44,536 nt of DNA, taken from the NCBI GenBank assembly GCA_026398435.1, contig JAPLSW010000045.1, forward strand, positions 1-44,536, read 5' to 3'. Origin of the DNA: Chlamydiota bacterium. Its GTDB lineage: Bacteria; Chlamydiota; Chlamydiia; Chlamydiales; Rhabdochlamydiaceae. Positions within the stretch are counted from its first letter, which is position 1, and the number at the start of each line of letters is the position of its first letter. Shown here in pieces: positions 33,660 through 41,251 of the stretch. The notes under the pieces are model-generated. The model ran no database searches. It was not told the origin of the DNA and saw nothing but the letters and a program-made list of their open reading frames with translations. Both the position numbers and the translations under genes were made by a program.

Positions 33660-35069
33660 ATGAGGGATAAAGTGGAAGAGCTACAAGCTGATTTGGTGGT
33701 TGTTGGATCAGGTCCTGCTGGGCAAAAAGCTGCAATCCAAGCTGCAAAGCTTGGTAAAAGTGTTATCGTAATTGAGAGGGATGCCTACCTTGGTGGGGCA
33801 TCGCTTAATTCAGGCACAATCCCCTCCAAATCCCTGCGTGAGGCTATACTTGATCTTACAGACTTTTATAAGAGAAGCTTTTACGGCACCACAAGTGAGA
33901 TAAAAAAAGTATCGATCAATGACCTAAACTACCGCCTTAATAAAGTTCTAGAAGAACAAAGAGCTATTTTGCAAAGGCAGTTTGATAAGAATAAGATTCG
34001 TGTGATTCATGGATCAGCCAGCTTTGCATCTTCCAGTCGAATGACAGTCACTGATAATAGTGGGAAAATAAGCCAGAATGTCCAGTTTGATTTTTGTCTT
34101 ATTTCAACAGGCTCTAAGCCTCGTAACCCAATACATGTTCCATTTGATGCAGATAAAGTACTAGACTCGACAAGACTTCTATCTATTGATCATGTTCCTA
34201 AGACGATGCTAGTACTGGGGGGAGGGATCATCGGAGCGGAATATGCTAGCTTCTTTGCAGCTCTTGGCACCACCGTTACGGTCATAGATAAACGGGATCA
34301 TCTGCTTCCTCTGCTAGATAAGGAGATAGGGCTTCACCTCCAAAAAGCATTGAGTGAGATCGGAATGAAAGTGCTAGGAAATAAGGAACCAGAAAAAATC
34401 ACTCGTGTAAATGACCATGTCGAGGTAACCTTTAAAGATGGGACTGTAGAAACGGCCGAAGTAATGTTATATGCCTTGGGACGAGAGGCAAATGTCGATA
34501 CCTTGCAGATAGATAAGGCGGGAGTTTCTTTAGATAAAAGAGGGTATATCCCGGTAAATGCCCTCTTTCAAACGGCAACACCTAATATTTATGCAGCAGG
34601 GGATGTGATCGGACCTCCCTCTTTAGCGGCAACGAGCATGGAGCAGGGGCGCCTTGCAGCAAGGCATGCCTTCGGCGCGCAGACGCACCATTTTCCGACC
34701 TTCTACCCGATTGGAATTTATACGATTCCAGAAATTTCTTCCTGCGGCTATACTGAAGAACAATTGAAGGAATTAGGCTTTCGGTACGAGATAGGGAGAG
34801 CCTATTATTATGAGATTGCACGCAATCTCATAGTCGGCAATGATCCTGGGATGTTTAAGATCTTGTTTCATGCTGATACGCTGGAGATCTTAGGGATCCA
34901 CATTATAGGAAGAGCTGCTACCGAAGTGATTCACATCGGTCAGGTGGCTATGAGTTTTAATGCCCGCATCGATTATTTTATCGACCAGGTATTTAACTAT
35001 CCGACCTATGCTGAAGGATACCGGATAGCTGCACTTAACGGTTTTAATAAGATTAAACACAAAAAGTAG
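33660..35069 (+). CDS. sthA: Soluble (Si-specific) NAD(P)+ transhydrogenase
   Basis: FAD enzyme that balances NADPH and NADH. 469 residues from ATG at 33660 (MRDKVEELQADLVVVGSG), the common start; the frame is open to 33600. FAD site GSGPAG (16-21). The usual disulfide is replaced by LGGASLNSGTIPSK, as expected for SthA, which lacks both redox cysteines. NAD(P) site LVLGGGIIGAEYASFF, the second FAD motif YAAGDVIGPPSL, and a C-terminal dimerisation domain with HIIGRAATEVIHIG. Confidence 0.93.
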   Translation: MRDKVEELQADLVVVGSGPAGQKAAIQAAKLGKSVIVIERDAYLGGASLNSGTIPSKSLREAILDLTDFYKRSFYGTTSEIKKVSINDLNYRLNKVLEEQRAILQRQFDKNKIRVIHGSASFASSSRMTVTDNSGKISQNVQFDFCLISTGSKPRNPIHVPFDADKVLDSTRLLSIDHVPKTMLVLGGGIIGAEYASFFAALGTTVTVIDKRDHLLPLLDKEIGLHLQKALSEIGMKVLGNKEPEKITRVNDHVEVTFKDGTVETAEVMLYALGREANVDTLQIDKAGVSLDKRGYIPVNALFQTATPNIYAAGDVIGPPSLAATSMEQGRLAARHAFGAQTHHFPTFYPIGIYTIPEISSCGYTEEQLKELGFRYEIGRAYYYEIARNLIVGNDPGMFKILFHADTLEILGIHIIGRAATEVIHIGQVAMSFNARIDYFIDQVFNYPTYAEGYRIAALNGFNKIKHKK

Positions 35070-35078
35070 GCGATTGCG

Positions 35079-35555
35079 ATGGCCGTACACGATATGTACA
35101 ATATTAAATCTAAAGGGGAGAGCTCAGATACTGTGTTTGCAACTGAAATAACTTCGGATACTCTCACTTTTGAAGAGAAGGTCAAAGCGGCTTCCTTTTC
35201 TAAGGACCGCCTTTTTTCGGTAGTGTGCATTCGTCTGTTCTTTGCAGTTCTTCTTATCGCCGATCTATTTTGGGGGATCTATTGTATTTTTAAGATGGTC
35301 TTTTGCCTCTTCCTTTCTGCCTGCTTTTTTTATAAGAAGGAAGTGTGGGAAAGATCCCTTAGCAGGGCTTGGCTCTCTCTTAAGCGCTCGCTTGTTTGCG
35401 CTCTAGCTCTCTTTGTTTCTTTATTCAGTACGGGATTTGGGATTATGATTGCATGCACCTACTTTGTCATGTATGACAAAGACGGGATTGAAGAAGTAGT
35501 TCCCGCCTCGCTCCAAGAACAATTCAAAGAATTCTTCCAGACTCCGGCGGGATAA
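35079..35555 (+). CDS. Small membrane protein, hypothetical
   Basis: 158 residues. Two hydrophobic hairpin-like regions (about 45-82 and 100-128) lie between hydrophilic ends. The double bilobed hydrophobic pattern resembles small Inc-like proteins, but no family is recognised. It starts nine bases after sthA and is likely co-transcribed with it. Ends eight bases from the converging 1334-residue gene. Confidence 0.65.
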   Translation: MAVHDMYNIKSKGESSDTVFATEITSDTLTFEEKVKAASFSKDRLFSVVCIRLFFAVLLIADLFWGIYCIFKMVFCLFLSACFFYKKEVWERSLSRAWLSLKRSLVCALALFVSLFSTGFGIMIACTYFVMYDKDGIEEVVPASLQEQFKEFFQTPAG

Positions 35556-35563
35556 CTTGGGCT

Positions 35564-38500
35564 TTAGTTTCTTATGTAACCGAGCATCGCTCTATGCGCT
35601 GCAAAGCGCCATACTGGTTTTTTTGTCAGCAGTTTCCATGCCTCATTAAAGAATTCCTTTCCACCTTGGTAGGCGACTTTACAGGTGATTCTTTCCATTC
35701 TTTTCATTACATGTGCCCCTATTTGAGCATCTACGTGGATAATATCTGGAATTGAGCCTATGCAAAGATCTAGCCCATTCAGGATGGCTCTGAGTTCAGG
35801 TTCTTCTAGCTGCGAATTAAGGCCTCTCATTGCGGTGGCAATTGGCGCTATGAGTCGCTGAATACTCGCAGCAGAATCTTCTAGAAGAGGGGCATTTTGT
35901 GATTCATTCAGCAATGCCCTCATTGTCGCGGTAAACTCCGCTATAGAAGTTTCAAATTGTGTCCTATTTCCTAGTTGATCTCTAAGTTGAGTTACAAAGG
36001 CGGTGGCTTTATCTTTAATCTTCTTAGTGAAGAGGTTGCAAGCCTCTTGCAGTTCAGCGGGTTTATGTTCGAGGGTTGAATGAACTATCTTTTTAAGGGC
36101 TTTATTTAAGATGGTATCGCTCTCTTTCATAATTTCTGTTTCTAAGGCAATCATCTCATCAGAAGTTGCCGTTGTGCTCGATTCTAGCGCAGCATTTAGT
36201 GCCTCGAGAAGAGAGTCTTGTCTCATAGCAATCATTTTTGGATCTAGAAGAATGTTTTTTCCTTGATCGATGATCAGCGCAATCGCATCAGCGCTAAAGT
36301 CGCTCGTTAGGTGATAAATACTTCTTTTGAAATTTTCAATTGTTGTGGCGGCATCAGGATTTGCTTGGCCTGATTGTCTTTGGGTTTCAAGTGTCTTAAA
36401 TAGTTCCTTTGCTAGTTTTCTGAGCTCTTCTTTGTTTGCTATAGAAGTAGAACTCGCTCCTGAGCCCTCTTTATCTAATGCTTCTCCTATGAGCTTTAAC
36501 TGCTGCAGGACAAGTTTATTGATGGCATGGGTATACCCATTTCGAGAAACCTGGTCGACAGATAAGTCAATTACAGTATCTAAAATTTTCGTGTATTTTA
36601 CGACATTTCGTATCGCCCATCGGATAATGACATCAGATATCCATTCAGTGCTACCTACAACTACCCATGCAATAGTTGTGAGGGGGAATAGTAGAGCTTG
36701 CGCCCAAACGGGAAGTTTGCGTACTCCGTCTTTTAGGGATTTGGTCCAGCCAAGAGGGGGAAGAATTTCATTAACAGCCTTATCGATTGCTTTGTTATAC
36801 AGGGTTTCTTTTGTTTCCCCTTCATTGTAGGGAGGTCTGGCTAACTCATTGCCTAGCATAGTATCAGAGTCTGATATGATGACATCATCAGAGGGTCTTG
36901 CTGTAAGAGTCGCGCTTGCAGTACGAACTCCCAGATTATATGCTGTCAGGGCTTTATTTATACCTGCGATTACGGCTGTATGGGCTTCTTGCTCTCTCTG
37001 TGGGTTATCAAGTTGTACAGAACTTTGTACTTTTTCGAGCATTCCTTGAATAAAGGACGAGAGTATTGTGCTCGATAATCCGCTAAAGGCCCAATAAGTG
37101 AATTTAGCTGCCCATCTTTTCGGCCATGAAAGGTTTGTGAGCTCGTCAATTGCTGCAAAAAATTCCTTTTGAGCAGTAGCATGGCAGTCGGATGTTTCCC
37201 TTGCTTTTCCAAGGATTTCGGCGATTTTCTCTTTGCTTAGAAGTCCACCACAAAGCCTCTCATTGATTAGATTCATAGGTGCCATTGTAGAGATGTTATT
37301 AACTAGCCGAATTTGTCTTACCTGGACACTAATTTGATGCTGTTGTTCAGTTTGAGTTGTTTCAGCTAGCAGGGGGTGTGCAGCTTGTATAGCTGCTAAA
37401 CTTTCCTCAGCTGTTCCTGCGCCCTCTGTCCGTATAGGGAGCTCAAATCCGTTTATGTGGAGATGCAGAATATCGCTTATCTGCCGTCCAGTTTCATCTT
37501 GGCCGTTCATAATTCGTGTAAGGGTCGCTTCCAGGGTCGCCTGGGGAATTTCGTTTTTTTGAAAACGTCCTATCGCAGTAAGCATTTCATTCAGCTGCAC
37601 CTTTGCAGGAGAGTCCTCCATGCCTTCTACTTTTTGAGCAAGAGTCAAAGCAATACCGGTAAATCTTAGTTCAGTAAATTTCTTTGTTGCTGCATTTCTC
37701 AGTCCAGTAAAGATTTGGCTAAAAAATCCCTGGGGAGTTGCTGCTGCGCTCGCTGCACTTGCAGAAAGATCTCTTCTTTGGGCGCCGGTTGCGCCGCCTA
37801 TTAGGTCTCCCAAAGCCGTACGGGCATCTCGACCTGCTTGATGAGGGTCTTGGATTGCTTGAGCTGCAGCACCAAGCAATGTTGTAATCGTTCCTATCAG
37901 GCCTTGAGCGGGAGTTGCTACAGGTGGTTCAGCTGGATTTCGAATGTCTGCTAAGTTTGCTACGCCTCTAGCTGTAGAGGAAGCTGCAGCTGAGCTGGAT
38001 TCTGGAGCTGCAAGTTCATCACTTAGTCCCGCCATAAAAGCTTGACGAGTTATTCTAACAGTCTGTATGAGTTGGTTTGGATCTCTTAATGCTGCTATCG
38101 CGTGAGGAAGCAGTTGTTGCGCAAGATCTAGTCCATTAGCGACCACCGTAAGAGTGCTAGGCTCAGCAGCAGAAGCAGCTGCAGCTACTGGAGCAGGTGC
38201 TGTGGGTGCTGCGGGTCCAAATGCAGCTTCTCTAAGAGCTGTTATATTCGTGGTCAGAGTATTTGCTCCTCCAGGAGTTGCGAGCATTCGAGCAACATCA
38301 ACAAGCCCAGCAAGTGCATGTGTCCCATGTCTTGCAGTCTGGATAACAGCTTGGGTCGTTCCCCATACAGTGGATTCTACTGGCTCGAGAGCCGTAGTAG
38401 CTCCTTGGTGAAAATGGTCATAGGGTGATAATTGAGACCCAAGGGGTATTAATTGTTGTGCGGTTGGCCGAGTAGTTGGGTTTACTACCATATCACGCTC

Positions 38501-39568
38501 TCCTTGGGCTGATGTACTAAATGGTGTTATTCCATTGTGGGTCACTGTAACTCTTGCTGATGTAAGTGGTCGGGGGTCTCCTAGTATGGTAGCAAGAGGG
38601 TCGGGGCGAGGCCGTATGGCTAGTTGTTCATATATGTCTGGATTGCTTGGAGCTGGTCGCGGAGCGACAATATCTGAAACTCTTTCAAAAAAGTTTGCCA
38701 CCTGTGAAAGGGCGCTTGTTGAAGCGGCACTGTGTTGAGGAGTTGCTGCAATAAAAAGTTCTGGAGCTTCTTCGTCATTTGCGGGTCGTACATCAATTGC
38801 AATATGATCCGGAGAACCTTCTTCGAGCACATGAAGTGTATTTTGAGGTAGTCTTGGAGCTGTAGCTCTAGGAAGGGCTTGCGGCGCTTGTCCTACACGG
38901 TTTAGTAGAGTTTGAGTCCCTGGTATTGCGTGCCATAAATTGCCTAAGGTCTGCGCTCCGGGAATTCTGCCTACTAACCCAGCAAGGGCATTTCCGACCG
39001 TTGTTAATAGAGATGGCTCTGTATCTGGGTATAAGGATGGATTGGCTCTTGTTTCAAGCTCTTGTAGGCTTTGTGCTGGGGCTCTATGAACAACAAGAGG
39101 GATAGAATGGGTGCGTTGTGATAGTGGACGCAATGCATCATCCAGGGCTCTTACGGCACGTGGAGCCACAGGTATGGGATCCGCTAAAGAAGCTTCGGTG
39201 GCAGTTGGCGCTGTTGAAACTCTTCCAAGTAGATTAGGCGTTTCATGAGTAGGAGAAGCGAGTGAGTCCGGAGAGATTCTTAAAGAATCTGCATCAGATT
39301 CTATATCAAGTTCGGATACTCCAACTATTAATGCGTCATCATCGGGGGATTCTAGAGCTTGCTGTGCTGGAGATCTGAGTGCGCTAAGCGCTGAGCCTAA
39401 AAGGGGGCTGGCGGCTGGAGATGCAACGGGGGACGCTGGGGAGGGAGAAGGGCTAGCTGCAGTACGAAAGTCATCGTTATCAATTGGTGAAGGTGTTTCA
39501 GGTAGTCTTGAATTTTGAGGGTTTATGCCTCTTGCAATATCAACTAGGGAATAATAATTTGAGGTCAT
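35564..39568 (-). CDS. Large Ala/Pro/Ser-rich protein of unknown function (1334 residues)
   Basis: Not recognised. The first ~60 residues are low complexity (SPSPSPASPVASPAASPLL). Residues ~60-600 are rich in A, P, T and R with many QA/PR turns and little order. Helical sequence rich in K, E and L follows from ~640. Two hydrophobic stretches are near residues 816-840 (WAFSGLSSTILSSFIQGML) and 951-985 (LPVWAQALLFPLTTIAWVVVG). The C-terminal end is helical (LEHKPAELQEACNLFTKKI). No signal peptide. The disordered secretion-like start, internal membrane-active segments and helical tail recall type III effectors or Inc proteins of chlamydiae, but this is inference from layout only. Start ATG at 39568 with AGAAAGA upstream. 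Confidence 0.75.
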   Translation of the reverse strand: MTSNYYSLVDIARGINPQNSRLPETPSPIDNDDFRTAASPSPSPASPVASPAASPLLGSALSALRSPAQQALESPDDDALIVGVSELDIESDADSLRISPDSLASPTHETPNLLGRVSTAPTATEASLADPIPVAPRAVRALDDALRPLSQRTHSIPLVVHRAPAQSLQELETRANPSLYPDTEPSLLTTVGNALAGLVGRIPGAQTLGNLWHAIPGTQTLLNRVGQAPQALPRATAPRLPQNTLHVLEEGSPDHIAIDVRPANDEEAPELFIAATPQHSAASTSALSQVANFFERVSDIVAPRPAPSNPDIYEQLAIRPRPDPLATILGDPRPLTSARVTVTHNGITPFSTSAQGERDMVVNPTTRPTAQQLIPLGSQLSPYDHFHQGATTALEPVESTVWGTTQAVIQTARHGTHALAGLVDVARMLATPGGANTLTTNITALREAAFGPAAPTAPAPVAAAASAAEPSTLTVVANGLDLAQQLLPHAIAALRDPNQLIQTVRITRQAFMAGLSDELAAPESSSAAASSTARGVANLADIRNPAEPPVATPAQGLIGTITTLLGAAAQAIQDPHQAGRDARTALGDLIGGATGAQRRDLSASAASAAATPQGFFSQIFTGLRNAATKKFTELRFTGIALTLAQKVEGMEDSPAKVQLNEMLTAIGRFQKNEIPQATLEATLTRIMNGQDETGRQISDILHLHINGFELPIRTEGAGTAEESLAAIQAAHPLLAETTQTEQQHQISVQVRQIRLVNNISTMAPMNLINERLCGGLLSKEKIAEILGKARETSDCHATAQKEFFAAIDELTNLSWPKRWAAKFTYWAFSGLSSTILSSFIQGMLEKVQSSVQLDNPQREQEAHTAVIAGINKALTAYNLGVRTASATLTARPSDDVIISDSDTMLGNELARPPYNEGETKETLYNKAIDKAVNEILPPLGWTKSLKDGVRKLPVWAQALLFPLTTIAWVVVGSTEWISDVIIRWAIRNVVKYTKILDTVIDLSVDQVSRNGYTHAINKLVLQQLKLIGEALDKEGSGASSTSIANKEELRKLAKELFKTLETQRQSGQANPDAATTIENFKRSIYHLTSDFSADAIALIIDQGKNILLDPKMIAMRQDSLLEALNAALESSTTATSDEMIALETEIMKESDTILNKALKKIVHSTLEHKPAELQEACNLFTKKIKDKATAFVTQLRDQLGNRTQFETSIAEFTATMRALLNESQNAPLLEDSAASIQRLIAPIATAMRGLNSQLEEPELRAILNGLDLCIGSIPDIIHVDAQIGAHVMKRMERITCKVAYQGGKEFFNEAWKLLTKKPVWRFAAHRAMLGYIRN

Positions 39569-39889
39569 GGTGTCTTTCTCTTGGTGATTTTATTAGTATT
39601 ATTGATAGTATAATATAGATTATCTGTTTAAGTCATTTGTAAAATTAAAAATGCGCTGTTATTTGTCATTATTTTTTAAGTTAAATATTTATTATTTCGA
39701 TTTTTGTAATATTTAAATTTTGTTTATTTACTTAGTTAGTAAACTTTTATTGTTATTTTTAATTTAACTTTTAAAGTTATTTTATTTGGTTTATTTGAAG
39801 ATGTTGGGTAAGTTCTTTTTATTGAAAAATACTCTGGTTTGGTGTTTAATGGTCTCTAAATAGATTAACTACATCTCAAAGAGGTCTTT
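39569..39889. other. Very AT-rich divergent intergenic region
   Basis: About 320 bases, the most AT-rich stretch of the window, between divergent genes. No coding sequence. It contains the plus-strand promoter below, several TATAAT-like words (for example GTATAATAT near 39608) that could serve the minus-strand gene, and a short dyad TTTACT-TAG-TTAGTAAA near 39727. Confidence 0.5.
39822..39850 (+). promoter_or_regulatory. Sigma-66/70-type promoter of the HD-domain gene
   Basis: TTGAAA (39822-39827), a 17-base spacer, TTTAAT (39845-39850), about 40 bases before the ATG at 39890. Confidence 0.5.
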
Positions 39890-40672
39890 ATGAAAAAAAC
39901 GTTCTTATCCCTACTTTTTGGTACAATTTCCCTAGCAGGCCTTAATGCCAATCCAGTTTCTCTTGCTAGTGCAACCCAAGTTCAGTTTTCTGAAGTGTCA
40001 AGAGATTCTTTGAAAGAAAATGTCAGTAAGCAGTTTCATACTTTTGTCAATGGCAGCAAGGAAATGATGGAGCAGTATGAAGGATTTGTGAGTGTTTTGC
40101 AAGAAGCGGTAAAAGAAAATAAAGGTTTAAAAGAAGCTGATGTCGAAAGAATTCTTGATGGACTTAGCTATGCTGCAGAATGCCACCAGTTCCAGAAGCG
40201 AAAAAACAAAAAAGCAACTCCTTATATTTCCCATCCTATTGGGGTCGCAGAATCTATCATTACTATCGGCCGGGTATATGATGCTGATATCATTATTGCA
40301 GCTCTTCTCCACGATACGATAGAAGATACGCAAGCTACTTTTCATGATATAAGAGCTCGATTTGGTGACAAGGTAGAGGGTTATGTAAGAGAAGTTACTG
40401 ATGATAAATCACACTCTTCTGCTAAGCGTAAGAAATTGCAAATCATCCATGCCCCTCAAAAATCTAAAGGCGCAGCGATTGTAAAACTCTCCGATAAGCT
40501 CTATAACTTAGATAACCTGTTAAGAGACCCTCCTGTTGAATGGACAAGAGATAGGATAGATCAGTACTTCCAGTGGGCGCAAACGGTTGTTGATAACCTG
40601 CCAGAAGCTAATAAGCCTCTAAAAGAAGAAGTGCACAAGGTCGTTAAAGAATATTGGAAGAAGCAAGCATAA
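39890..40672 (+). CDS. Exported HD-domain protein of the RelA/SpoT-MESH1 hydrolase type
   Basis: 260 residues. An N-terminal Sec signal (MKKTFLSLLFGTISLAGLNA) leads to a region of ~60 residues, then an HD phosphohydrolase: H115 in PYISHP, H141-D142 and E145-D146 in AALLHDTIEDT, FGDKVEGYVREVTDDK, and D202 in IVKLSDKLYNL. This is the hydrolase half of RelA/SpoT without the synthetase, like the small MESH1 enzymes that hydrolyse (p)ppGpp and NADPH. The signal peptide would place it in the periplasm or outside the cell, which is unusual for this fold. Start ATG at 39890 with AGAGG upstream; a terminator follows. Substrate not proven. Confidence 0.85.
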   Translation: MKKTFLSLLFGTISLAGLNANPVSLASATQVQFSEVSRDSLKENVSKQFHTFVNGSKEMMEQYEGFVSVLQEAVKENKGLKEADVERILDGLSYAAECHQFQKRKNKKATPYISHPIGVAESIITIGRVYDADIIIAALLHDTIEDTQATFHDIRARFGDKVEGYVREVTDDKSHSSAKRKKLQIIHAPQKSKGAAIVKLSDKLYNLDNLLRDPPVEWTRDRIDQYFQWAQTVVDNLPEANKPLKEEVHKVVKEYWKKQA

Positions 40673-40684
40673 TAGCTAAAAAAA

Positions 40685-40707
40685 GGCCGCCCTAAGGGCG
40701 GCCTTTT
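40685..40707 (+). terminator. Rho-independent terminator after the HD-domain gene
   Basis: GGCCGCCC-TA-AGGGCGGCC with flanking A-run and TTTTT. The core GGCCGCCC/GGGCGGCC recurs in the clpB terminator. Confidence 0.9.
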
Positions 40708-40820
40708 TATTGGTCAAACTTTTCTGTTTTTTAAAAAAAATACTGTAACTCTCTGTTCTTTTATTTAAAAATATTTCTAGCAATGCTAAATGGGTAAATA
40801 AGCTCTTCCTCGAGGTTTAA

Positions 40821-41129
40821 ATGCATTTACCTGTATGTAGCATGCGTCGGCAACTAAAGTCTTATCTCTATATGATGCTACTGAGCACCGTTATTGTTCT
40901 AATAGCTCATTTTGGTATGCCTTACTTGAATGAATTTTATTCCTTAAAAGGCTGGAGTGTCCATATGGAGTATGCGGGCTATATTTGCTGGGGAACGGCC
41001 TTATCTGAGGCTAAAGTGAAAAATATCGGTGATTCTTTGTTATCAGACATATTGTTTCGGAAGTTTTCCTCAATCCTTTCAATGCTTGGTATTTTCTTTT
41101 TCGTAGCTTCTGAGGCTCTTTCAGGCTGA
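40821..41129 (+). CDS. Small membrane protein, hypothetical
   Basis: 102 residues from ATG at 40821 (GAGG six bases upstream). A hydrophobic segment at about 14-34 (YLYMMLLSTVIVLIAHFGM) and another at the C-terminal end (ILSMLGIFFFVASEAL). No family recognised. It is framed by two terminators with the same core, so it is transcribed alone. Could also be a shadow of nothing else, since the opposite strand lacks a better gene. Confidence 0.5.
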   Translation: MHLPVCSMRRQLKSYLYMMLLSTVIVLIAHFGMPYLNEFYSLKGWSVHMEYAGYICWGTALSEAKVKNIGDSLLSDILFRKFSSILSMLGIFFFVASEALSG

Positions 41130-41163
41130 AAAAAGGTTCTCGTCGTTGTTTTGTGATCAAATG

Positions 41164-41213
41164 ATGTCGTATATGATATAGAAAAGCATGAAAAGTATGT
41201 CGTATACGATATA
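41164..41213. repeat. Tandem 17-base dyads, operator-like
   Basis: ATGTCGTATATGATATA (41164-41180) and ATGTCGTATACGATATA (41197-41213) differ at one base and start 33 bases apart, close to three helical turns. The second contains the perfect palindrome TCGTATACGA and overlaps a TATAAT at 41210-41215. This looks like a pair of operator sites for a dimeric repressor, yet no gene starts next to it. Confidence 0.7.
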
Positions 41214-41216
41214 ATT

Positions 41217-41251
41217 AACAAGAAGGCCGCCCTTAGGGCGGCCTTCTTGTT
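41217..41251. terminator. Terminator at the clpB 3' end (bidirectional)
   Basis: Perfect 16-base arms with a three-base loop TTA; the core is GGCCGCCC/GGGCGGCC and the outer part AACAAGAA/TTCTTGTT. It touches the clpB stop codon. Shares its core with the terminator at 40685. Confidence 0.85.

Noticed and set aside
33660..33830. Transhydrogenase lacks the redox disulfide of lipoamide-dehydrogenase relatives
   Set aside because: Normal for SthA, which keeps the fold but not the cysteine pair.
40979..41221. 80-codon open frame on the minus strand, overlapping the small membrane gene
   Set aside because: No ribosome site, unnatural composition, and it runs across the tandem dyads; the plus-strand frame has a better start and a membrane pattern.
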